From Candidatus Saccharimonadota bacterium (lineage in GTDB: Bacteria > Patescibacteriota > Saccharimonadia > Saccharimonadales > Saccharimonadaceae): a stretch of DNA of 10,601 bases. The stretch lies in the NCBI GenBank assembly GCA_020428185.1, contig JAGQNH010000001.1:1-10601 (forward strand), given 5' to 3'. The notes under the pieces were generated by a model, which was not told where the DNA came from, made no database searches, and saw only the letters and a list, made by a program, of their open reading frames with translations. A program made the translations under genes and the position numbers. Each line of letters starts with the position of its first letter. Positions within the stretch are counted from its first letter, which is position 1. Positions 4,802 through 10,601 of this stretch are shown here, one piece after another.

Positions 4802-6568
4802 ATGGCAGAGAAGGTAATAGTAATCGCCGAATCGATTACAGTGAGCGAACTTGCCGAAACGCTCAATATTCCAGTCACTACATTGATTGGTGAGTTATTC
4901 AAAAACGGCATAGCAGCGACTATTAATCAACGAATTGATTTCGAGACAGCTCAAATTATTGTTGAGGAACTCGGTCTAGATGTTGAAATAAAGAAAAAAG
5001 AGGCCACTGTATCAGTACGCCAAAAACATGAGTTATCTGCAGATGCTGTAGAAAGACCACCAATTGTTGCGGTCATGGGTCATGTCGACCACGGTAAGAC
5101 TAGTTTACTTGATGCCATACTAAAGACAAAGACGGTCGATGGTGAGGCTGGTGGAATCACGCAACATATTAGTGCGTATCAAACGATTCGCAAGGATCGT
5201 ACGATTACACTGCTTGATACCCCTGGTCATGAGGCGTTTGCCGCATTAAGGCAGCATGGTGCCGCACTTACTGATGTGGTAATTATTGTTGTTGCTGCTG
5301 ACGATGGGGTAAAGCCGCAAACCGTTGAGGCAATTCGTTTTGCTCGAAGCGCAAACGCGAAAATAGTTGTAGCCATAAATAAGATTGATAAGGAGACGGC
5401 AAATCCTCAGCTTGTAAAAACACAGCTTGCAACAGAATACGATCTTAACCCAGAGGAATGGGGTGGTGACGTTGTTATGGTTGAAGTGAGCGCGAAAACG
5501 GGTCAAAACGTTGATACGTTGCTTGATATGGTATTGCTTGTTTCTGACTTAGAAGAGTTAAAGGCGGATACTGACGTATCTTCAGAAGGCCTCGTCATTG
5601 AAGCACACATGGAGCAGGGGCGTGGATCAGTGGTTGGACTATTGGTCGAGCAGGGCGTATTGAAGCCCGGTCATTTTATCGTGGCAGGTACTGCATATGG
5701 TAAGGTAAGGACATTACTCGATTTTGCCGGCCATCCTCTTAAGTTGGCAGGTCCTTCGACACCGGTTACTGTTACTGGGTTTAAAGAGTTACCACAATTT
5801 GGCGATGCTTTTGTAATCGTGAAGAACGAAAAAGAGGCTCGTCAGGTGTCTGAGCGTGCTCGATCTGAAAGAGAAAAGGCAGCAGCGAGCACCAATGTGA
5901 CGGGTGCGGATTTGTTGAAAATGATGACGCAAAAACGCGATTCACAGGAACTGAAGGTGATCGTGAAGGCCGATGTTCAGGGCTCGCTTACATCTGTAGT
6001 GGACAGTCTTAGATTAATCGATGCAGATGGCGAGGTAACCGTACGAATTATTGGTAGTGGCGTTGGAAATATTTCAGAAAATGATATTCGCTGAGCTGCT
6101 GAGGATGAGACTATCATCTATGGATTTAACATTGATTTGCCTCCAGCTGTGAAGCGACTCGCATCGCGTGACAAGGTGCAGATAAGGATCTTCAAGGTCA
6201 TCTATGAACTACTAGATGATATTCGCGGCGTCATGGAGCAGATGCTGTCTCCGGAAGTCGTAGAAACAGAGATAGGGAACCTAACGATAAAGGGCGTATT
6301 TCGAACATTGAAGGATTCAGTAATTGCCGGTGGTGAGGTTACTAAGGGTAAGATAGTTGCCAATACACTTGCGCGCGTAAAGCGTAATGGTGAGCAGATT
6401 GCAGAGGTAGAAATTACAAGTGTTCAAAGAGAACAACAAGAAGCAAAGGAAGTCTTTGAGGGTGAAATGTGCGGTTTGAGTCTAAAGACTACTAAGAAGT
6501 TACAGATTGAAGAAGGTGACACTCTAGAGTTGTTTGTAAGGGAAATGAAGAAACGATCATTGTCTTAA
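4802..6568 (+). CDS. infB: Translation initiation factor IF-2, interrupted by an in-frame UGA
   Basis: IF-2 is the GTPase that places fMet-tRNA on the small ribosomal subunit. Read through one UGA, the product has about 588 residues. An IF2_N domain (about 13-62) comes first. The G domain has GHVDHGKT (93-100), DTPGHE (139-144), NKID (193-196) and SAK (230-232). Domain II spans about 255-345, and domain III starts near 375. Domain C2, which binds fMet-tRNA, ends the protein, with VIYELLDDIRGVMEQMLSPE at residues 467-486. The UGA at 6092-6094 is codon 431, within domain III: GVGNISENDIR precedes it and AAEDETIIYGFNID follows in the same frame, where E. coli reads ITETDATLAAAS. If the UGA stops translation, the 430-residue piece lacks domain C2 and should not work in initiation. 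A strong ribosome site fixes the start. The protein is shorter than E. coli IF-2 because the N-terminal extension is reduced. The gene follows rpsA rather than nusA. Confidence 0.9.
6092..6568 (+). other. infB: In-frame UGA and C-terminal part of IF-2
   Basis: The UGA (6092-6094) lies at a position that is usually Leu in IF-2 (E. coli DATLAAAS; here DIR-UGA-AAED); a TTA-to-TGA change of one base would explain it. The downstream part encodes 157 residues in the same frame to the TAA at 6566-6568 and keeps the end of domain III and all of domain C2. If translated separately it would need a restart; the candidates are TTG 6137 or ATG 6233, and neither has a convincing ribosome site. The conserved downstream sequence shows no decay, which argues for a recent mutation, a sequence error or readthrough. 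Confidence 0.85.
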
Positions 6569-6584
6569 TATACGTCAGGTAGTG

Positions 6585-6603
6585 TATACTTAAGTATAAG
6601 GAG
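6585..6603 (+). promoter_or_regulatory. Short-leader promoter and ribosome site of the 6609 gene
   Basis: TATACT (6585-6590) puts the transcription start near 6597, with GGAG (6600-6603) almost at the 5' end of the mRNA and 5 bases before the ATG at 6609. The predicted leader is only ~12 bases. A -35 is not clear. Confidence 0.5.
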
Positions 6604-6608
6604 ATAGC

Positions 6609-7058
6609 ATGTTTCAATTAGATGATAAGTTCCTGGCTGACATCGGTTTGGGTGAGATGCCAGAAGACCAAAAACAAGCATTTTTGCGACATATTTACGA
6701 AGAACTTGAGCTGAGAGTAGGCACAAGATTGTCTGAGGGTCTAAGTGACCAGCAGCTTGAGGAGTTCGAAAAAATTATCGACAAAGATGTCAGTGTTGTT
6801 GATAATTGGCTTGCAGTGCACGTCAGAGACTATCAAGAAGATGAGTTATTCAAAAGAATGCAACAGGCATTAAGATTAGACCCCGCTGATCCTAATTTAA
6901 AGTCTGAATTTGTCGCAACAAAATGGCTTGAGGTTAATAGGCCGGACTATCGTGACGTCGTGAAGAGTGTTTTGGACGAATTAAAGTCTGAGATTACGCA
7001 AAACAAAGATGCGATACTAGGTGCGGGCAATCAAGATGTCCCGAGTGAATCTCAATAG
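6609..7058 (+). CDS. Small acidic helical protein, DUF5663-like
   Basis: A 149-residue acidic protein, predicted mostly helical, with no signal peptide, membrane segment or catalytic motif. The N-terminal half, FLADIGLGEMPEDQKQAFL (residues 8-26) through LSDQQLEEFEKI (44-55), resembles the DUF5663 region I recall from Saccharibacteria and other CPR genomes; this is from memory and should be treated as tentative. The start at 6609 is fixed by GGAG 5 bases upstream, in the same 12-mer GGAGATAGCATG used by the gene at 748. It lies 40 bases after infB, where rbfA often stands in other bacteria, but it shows no KH-fold resemblance to RbfA. It may be co-transcribed with infB, though a -10 element suggests its own start. 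Its stop overlaps the end of convergent fmt by 7 bases. Function unknown. Confidence 0.85.
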   Translation: MFQLDDKFLADIGLGEMPEDQKQAFLRHIYEELELRVGTRLSEGLSDQQLEEFEKIIDKDVSVVDNWLAVHVRDYQEDELFKRMQQALRLDPADPNLKSEFVATKWLEVNRPDYRDVVKSVLDELKSEITQNKDAILGAGNQDVPSESQ

Positions 7059-7978
7059 TTTAATTGATTTTTATAGCCGGAAAGAAATGCCGAAATGGGC
7101 ATTTCTTTTTTTCCTGGAGGCTTTAAGGAGTCGATAGTTAGTAGGTCTTTGCCTGTTCCCACTGATAATGTTTTGTCGTTTTGGAAAACTATTTCTCCTG
7201 GTGGAGTGACACCTGATTGTATATGGGCTTTGGTGATAATAACCTCAATGCCACCAAGTCTTGTTCTGCTTTGTGGCCAGCCGAGATATGCTCGCACTTC
7301 TCGTTCGAGTTCAACTGCGGGCTTTTCCCAGTCGATGTAGCTATCCTTTTTTTCAATAAGCTTACAATAGGTCGCAGCATTATTGTCTTGGGGTGTTGGC
7401 TGCAGGCTGCCATCGACAATTTTAGGAAATACATCGAAAAAAAGAGGTGTGGTGATATCAGTTATTTTTTCGTAAAGATCAAATTTATCCTCAGATCCTG
7501 TAAGTGAAAAGCTTTCTTGGGCATACACTGGACCTTCGTCCATTCCTGCCGTTAGTTGCATTATTGATACACCGGTTTGTGGATCGCCGTTCAGAAGAGC
7601 AGCTTCGATAGGTGTAGGGCCTCGATAATTAGGCAATAGCGATGGATGAATATTAATAATTCCATGAGGGAAAATATTAATTACTTCTTGGCTGATGATT
7701 CTGCCATAGGCAACTAGAACGGCAACATCCGCCTGTAGTTCTTTGAGCTGGGTAGTTATTTCACTTGGTTTAGCGGGAAGTAGTAGTGGAATATTGTGTT
7801 TTTTTGCTATTTCACCAACTTCTAGTCCTCTGTCATTTCTCGACTTTGCCAGGGTATGGTGGGAAACGACGGCTACGACATCATACCCACCGTCTATCAG
7901 GCCAGTGAGAATGGGTGCCGCTGTTTTATTAAGACCGCTTACGAGTCGTTCATTGCCAAAAAAAACTACTTTAGTCAT
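7052..7978 (-). CDS. fmt: Methionyl-tRNA formyltransferase
   Basis: Fmt transfers a formyl group from 10-formyl-tetrahydrofolate to Met-tRNA(fMet) in the cytoplasm, making the initiator used by IF-2. The 308-residue product has the catalytic residues in order: Asn109 and His111 in NIHPSLLPNYRG, and Asp147 in GMDEGPVY, almost the same numbers as in E. coli (108, 110, 146). The N-terminal FFGNERLVSGL replaces the usual FxGTPxFA motif. The C-terminal OB-like domain runs from about residue 205 (KLIEKKDSYIDW) to the end, at normal length. The ATG at 7978 is chosen because it overlaps the def stop in ATGACTAA, a coupled arrangement; a GTG four codons upstream is less likely. The gene ends with TGA, the only other TGA stop in the window. 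A terminator for the opposite gene lies within its last codons. Confidence 0.95.
   Translation of the reverse strand: MTKVVFFGNERLVSGLNKTAAPILTGLIDGGYDVVAVVSHHTLAKSRNDRGLEVGEIAKKHNIPLLLPAKPSEITTQLKELQADVAVLVAYGRIISQEVINIFPHGIINIHPSLLPNYRGPTPIEAALLNGDPQTGVSIMQLTAGMDEGPVYAQESFSLTGSEDKFDLYEKITDITTPLFFDVFPKIVDGSLQPTPQDNNAATYCKLIEKKDSYIDWEKPAVELEREVRAYLGWPQSRTRLGGIEVIITKAHIQSGVTPPGEIVFQNDKTLSVGTGKDLLTIDSLKPPGKKEMPISAFLSGYKNQLNY
7081..7112 (+). terminator. Terminator of the 6609 gene, inside the end of fmt
   Basis: An 11-bp stem AAAGAAATGCC/GGCATTTCTTT (7081-7091/7098-7108) with a 6-base loop gives a T7 tract (7106-7112) on the plus strand. It lies within the last ~20 codons of fmt on the opposite strand, so the same bases encode fMet transferase residues and a terminator. 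Confidence 0.8.
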
Positions 7979-8546
7979 TGAATAAGTCACTGTTTGCTAT
8001 GTGTTCATCGTAGTCGAGTTGCTGTAGATCGCCACTTTCGTCTAGGCGATAGAACGCATTTTTATTGTCTCTGATATGGTCAATGAATACGATACCGTTA
8101 GTATGATCGATTTCATGTTGTATAACGCGCGCAAGGAAACCGCTTGCTTTGAAACGGACAGGATTTCCACTGGCATCGAGTGCTCGTACTCGAATTTTGT
8201 CGTAGCGAGGAACTTTGCCGTATACATCCTTAACACTGAGGCATCCCTCGTAATCAAGCACTACGTCACCTTCATATTTAACTACTTCCGGATTGATGAG
8301 TACGGTAAATTCTTGAGTTTCCTTGTGTTCGAAATCAGCCCTAACGATAACTACTCTTTCTAATTGATCAATTTGAACAGCAGCAAGTGCGGCGCTTATC
8401 TCATGTGGTCGCGAGTTCTCCCAGTCAATTGCTGCATCGGTCATATTTTTTACCAATGTCCGAATGTCACTTGATACAGTGTGTACTTTACGAGACTTTT
8501 GTCTCAGATGAGGATTTGGTAGTGTGATGATGTCTTCTTTGTTCAT
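7971..8546 (-). CDS. def: Peptide deformylase
   Basis: Def removes the formyl group from the N-terminus of new proteins. The 191-residue protein has motif 2 EGCLS (100-104, metal ligand Cys102) and motif 3 HEIDH (144-148, ligands His144 and His148, catalytic Glu145). Motif 1, normally GxGLAAxQ, reads SAALAAVQ (51-58): Gln58 is kept but both glycines are replaced, an unusual change beside the active site. The length is typical. The ATG at 8546 has no Shine-Dalgarno site; an extended -10 TGCTATACT ends 12 bases upstream, so the leader would be only about 6 bases. The stop overlaps the fmt start, so def and fmt are co-transcribed. priA ends 28 bases upstream. The enzyme identity is secure; whether the altered motif 1 affects activity is unknown. 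Confidence 0.94.
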   Translation of the reverse strand: MNKEDIITLPNPHLRQKSRKVHTVSSDIRTLVKNMTDAAIDWENSRPHEISAALAAVQIDQLERVVIVRADFEHKETQEFTVLINPEVVKYEGDVVLDYEGCLSVKDVYGKVPRYDKIRVRALDASGNPVRFKASGFLARVIQHEIDHTNGIVFIDHIRDNKNAFYRLDESGDLQQLDYDEHIANSDLFND

Positions 8547-8558
8547 GTTGTATGTATT

Positions 8559-8567
8559 AGTATAGCA
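8559..8567 (-). promoter_or_regulatory. Extended -10 promoter of def-fmt
   Basis: TGC-TATACT on the minus strand (8567-8559) gives a predicted start near 8552, about 6 bases before the def ATG. It lies in the 28-base gap after priA, so def-fmt can be expressed apart from priA. Confidence 0.55.
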
Positions 8568-8574
8568 AATCTAT

Positions 8575-10512
8575 CTATAGTAGGCTGATCGGATCTAGCT
8601 CAAATTGCCAATATTTTGCAGGTACGTAGGTAAGTGATTTAACGAGCGTTGCTCTGTTTTTAGATTTTATGACTATTTGCCATCGAAATGTCTGTCGTGT
8701 TCTTTCGTAAAATGCAGGTGCGGGGCCTAGAATAATGACGTCGGAAGGGAGGACCTTCCGCAGAGTACTTGCGAGGTTGGATGCATTTCTTACGGCAGCA
8801 GCTTCGGTTTTGTAGGTACATGTTAATTTGAGAAGAAATGTGAATGGCGGCAAGACGGCTCGTTTTCGTTCGGCAATTGCTTGTTCATAAAACTGCAAAT
8901 AGTTTTGCGAAAGACCATTCACTACAGAAAAGTGTGAGGGCTGGTAGCTTTGCACGACGACGGCTGTTTCGTGATTGTCGCGCCCAACGCGACCAACAAC
9001 CTGGGCTAATAGTTGGAAGGTTCTTTCAGTTGAAGAGAAGTCGGGCAAGCTTAGTCCGGAGTCTGCTTGAATAACACCAACGGTTCGTAGGTTAGGTAGG
9101 TCGAGACCTTTGGCAACCACTTGAGTGCCGATTATGATTTGAATAGTACCATTGTGTAATTTATCGTATAAAACATCTACAGTTTCATCCGATTCACTGT
9201 CTCCGTCGAAGCGGCATATTGAAGTATTAGGGAAGAGTTTCGATAATTCTGATTCGATTAGTTTTGTACCTATACCTTTGTGTATTATGTCTGGTTGTCG
9301 GCAATTTGGACAGCTGGTAGGAACAGATTCTTTTTTGCCGCAAATATGACACTGTAGGTTGTGTGTGTCGCCGTGGAGGGATAGGGGTATGAAGCAGTTT
9401 GAGCAGATTGCTTGCCATCCACACTTCTCGCAAAGTGTCATACTGGCACTTCCTCTGCGGTTATGGAATATAAGAATTTGTTTTCTCTCAGAGAGGGTTT
9501 TTTTGATGTTTTCCAGAAGTGTATCCGATAGAAAACGATGGTGTCTGAAGTTATCACGCTTGGTCATGTCTACTATAGTTACGTATGGTGGTATTGACGG
9601 TTTTGCAGTAGTGTTCATGGTGACGATGGGTTTATTTGAGACGGTCGCAATATAGTAATCAGATATCGATGGAGTGGCGCTGCCCATCACTAGTTTTGCA
9701 TTATGTGCTTTCGTAAGAATACTTGCAGCGCGTTGAGCTGAATAGCGGGGGGACTGTTCTTGTTTAAAGCTGGGTTCATGAGCTTCGTCTATAACGATAA
9801 GCCCAATATTCGCTAGAGGCATGAATAATGCTGATCGTGGGCCGATAACAACAAGAGGTTCTTTGCTCGTAAGGGCTGTCCTCCATTTTGCATGTCTGGT
9901 TGCTTCTGTTTGTTTTGAGTGGGTCAATATAACATTATCGAAATGATCAGAAAATTGATTGACGATTTGTGTGGTGAGGGCAATTTCGGGTAAAAGTATG
10001 AGTACCGATTTTCCGTTATGGATAGTCTGACGAGCTGCCTCTATGTATACAGCTGTTTTTCCTGACCCTGTAATGCCATGCAGTAGGATAGTTCCTGGCT
10101 CTGTACTGGTGATTTTTTTGAGCGCGATAGACTGGTTTTTATTGAGTAAAAAATGTGTTCTTGAATCGTTTTTTTGACGAGAAGGGGCGTCTTTGATGCG
10201 TCTTTTTTTGGAAATTCCTCGAGGTAAACTTGCCTGGATGACTACAGCTAAGTGGGTAGCATAGTATGAGCTCATCCACTGCAGTAACTGTAATAAAGGA
10301 GTCGGAAGCGGAGTCTCTTCTATGATTTTAAGAATTGGTTTTGTGGCATATGCGGGCTGCTCGACTTGCCTCTGTACGATACCGGTTATTTGTTTTTTAC
10401 CAATTTCTATTAGGACGATAGCGCCTGGTAATAGTATGGTATCGCACGAGTACGTCAGGACAGTGCTATCTGACCTAACAATAATAGATGGAGCCACCTC
10501 GAAATAAAGCAT
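8575..10512 (-). CDS. priA: Primosomal protein N' (replication restart helicase PriA)
   Basis: PriA recognises stalled forks and D-loops and reloads the replisome. The 645-residue protein has an N-terminal DNA-binding region (about 1-120), then helicase motifs: Walker A GITGSGKT (146-153), Walker B DEAH (242-245), GSATPS (277-282), GTQVVAKGLD (462-471) and QVVGRVGR (504-511). Eight cysteines (361, 364, 370, 373, 388, 391, 401, 404) form the two zinc sites inserted in the helicase core, a PriA hallmark. Motif II reads DEAH where E. coli PriA has DEEH. It is shorter than E. coli PriA (732), mainly in the N-terminal part. The ATG at 10512 has no ribosome site; a perfect TATAAT ends 7 bases upstream, so the mRNA is probably leaderless. 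priA-def-fmt order is common in bacteria. Confidence 0.95.
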   Translation of the reverse strand: MLYFEVAPSIIVRSDSTVLTYSCDTILLPGAIVLIEIGKKQITGIVQRQVEQPAYATKPILKIIEETPLPTPLLQLLQWMSSYYATHLAVVIQASLPRGISKKRRIKDAPSRQKNDSRTHFLLNKNQSIALKKITSTEPGTILLHGITGSGKTAVYIEAARQTIHNGKSVLILLPEIALTTQIVNQFSDHFDNVILTHSKQTEATRHAKWRTALTSKEPLVVIGPRSALFMPLANIGLIVIDEAHEPSFKQEQSPRYSAQRAASILTKAHNAKLVMGSATPSISDYYIATVSNKPIVTMNTTAKPSIPPYVTIVDMTKRDNFRHHRFLSDTLLENIKKTLSERKQILIFHNRRGSASMTLCEKCGWQAICSNCFIPLSLHGDTHNLQCHICGKKESVPTSCPNCRQPDIIHKGIGTKLIESELSKLFPNTSICRFDGDSESDETVDVLYDKLHNGTIQIIIGTQVVAKGLDLPNLRTVGVIQADSGLSLPDFSSTERTFQLLAQVVGRVGRDNHETAVVVQSYQPSHFSVVNGLSQNYLQFYEQAIAERKRAVLPPFTFLLKLTCTYKTEAAAVRNASNLASTLRKVLPSDVIILGPAPAFYERTRQTFRWQIVIKSKNRATLVKSLTYVPAKYWQFELDPISLL

Positions 10513-10519
10513 ATTATCT

Positions 10520-10527
10520 ATTATACT
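10520..10527. promoter_or_regulatory. Overlapping divergent -10 elements (priA and the 10536 gene)
   Basis: ATTATACT contains TATAAT on the minus strand (10525-10520) for priA and TATACT on the plus strand (10522-10527) for the divergent gene. Both place the transcription start within about two bases of the start codons (10512 and 10536). A plus-strand -35-like TCGAAA (10499-10504) is 17 bases from TATACT. Confidence 0.65.
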
Positions 10528-10535
10528 GTGAGAGT

Positions 10536-10601
10536 ATGATGTATTTCCATAATCGTGCCGAGGCGGGTGAGCAGTTAGCTAGAGAGCTTTTTGATACATA
10601 T
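10536..10601 (+). CDS. Probable phosphoribosyltransferase, 5' end only
   Basis: The first 22 codons of a gene running off the window. After one or two Met residues (ATG at 10536 or 10539) the sequence YFHNRAEAGEQLARELF resembles the N-terminus of predicted phosphoribosyltransferases of the PF00156 type, which typically begin with a (F/Y)xDRxxAGxxLAxxL pattern. The catalytic PRPP-binding motif is outside the window, so this rests on the N-terminal pattern alone. There is no good Shine-Dalgarno site; TATACT lies 8 bases before the first ATG, so a leaderless or near-leaderless mRNA is likely. The gene is divergent to priA, with only 23 bases between start codons. Confidence 0.6.
   Translation, partial: MMYFHNRAEAGEQLARELFDTY

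Noticed and set aside
6092..6094. UGA read as glycine (genetic code 25) or as selenocysteine
   Set aside because: No other gene in the window has an in-frame UGA, fmt uses UGA as its stop at the expected length, and the position is neither a conserved Gly nor a known selenocysteine site; no SECIS-like hairpin is evident right after it.
7979..7990. GTG start for fmt four codons upstream
   Set aside because: The ATG at 7978 overlaps the def stop in a typical coupled arrangement and gives the usual Fmt N-terminus and catalytic residue numbering.

Overview
The window looks like part of a compact bacterial genome, most likely Candidatus Saccharibacteria (TM7) or a close relative in the Patescibacteria/CPR. 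The support is inference from several features: very small intergenic gaps, a short IF-2 (about 588 residues with a single small N-terminal domain), a Gram-positive-style LPATG anchor protein, a small KGG-repeat protein, and start codons with little or no leader. The first ~660 bases are the end of an rRNA operon: the 3' part of 23S rRNA (including the sarcin-ricin loop), a structured spacer without a tRNA, 5S rRNA and an intrinsic terminator.

Region by region: (1) 1-697, 23S/5S rRNA and terminator. (2) 748-1279, a four-helix membrane protein of unknown role with its own promoter and terminator. (3) 1280-1813, a regulatory region rich in dyads, a near-consensus promoter and a structured leader ahead of a 69-residue KGG protein, ending in a perfect 18-bp hairpin. 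(4) 1813-3061, minus strand, a ROK-type sugar kinase-like protein overlapped by an HEXXH metallopeptidase-like protein with a C-terminal zinc ribbon. (5) 3159-7058, plus strand, a tiny LPATG protein, ribosomal protein S1 (rpsA), translation initiation factor IF-2 (infB) and a small acidic helical protein. (6) 7052-10512, minus strand, priA, def and fmt, a widely conserved bacterial gene cluster. (7) 10536 to the end, the start of a divergent gene, probably a phosphoribosyltransferase.

The common theme is translation initiation: S1, IF-2, formyl-Met synthesis on tRNA (Fmt) and deformylation (Def) lie close together beside rRNA genes. The standout anomaly is an in-frame UGA at 6092-6094 inside infB, with clear IF-2 sequence on both sides in the same frame. 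Nothing else in the window supports UGA as a sense codon: fmt ends at a UGA where Fmt proteins should end. A nonsense mutation, sequence error or readthrough is therefore more likely than a changed code. I did not find an evident new defence or mobile system; no CRISPR array, insertion sequence or tRNA is visible.
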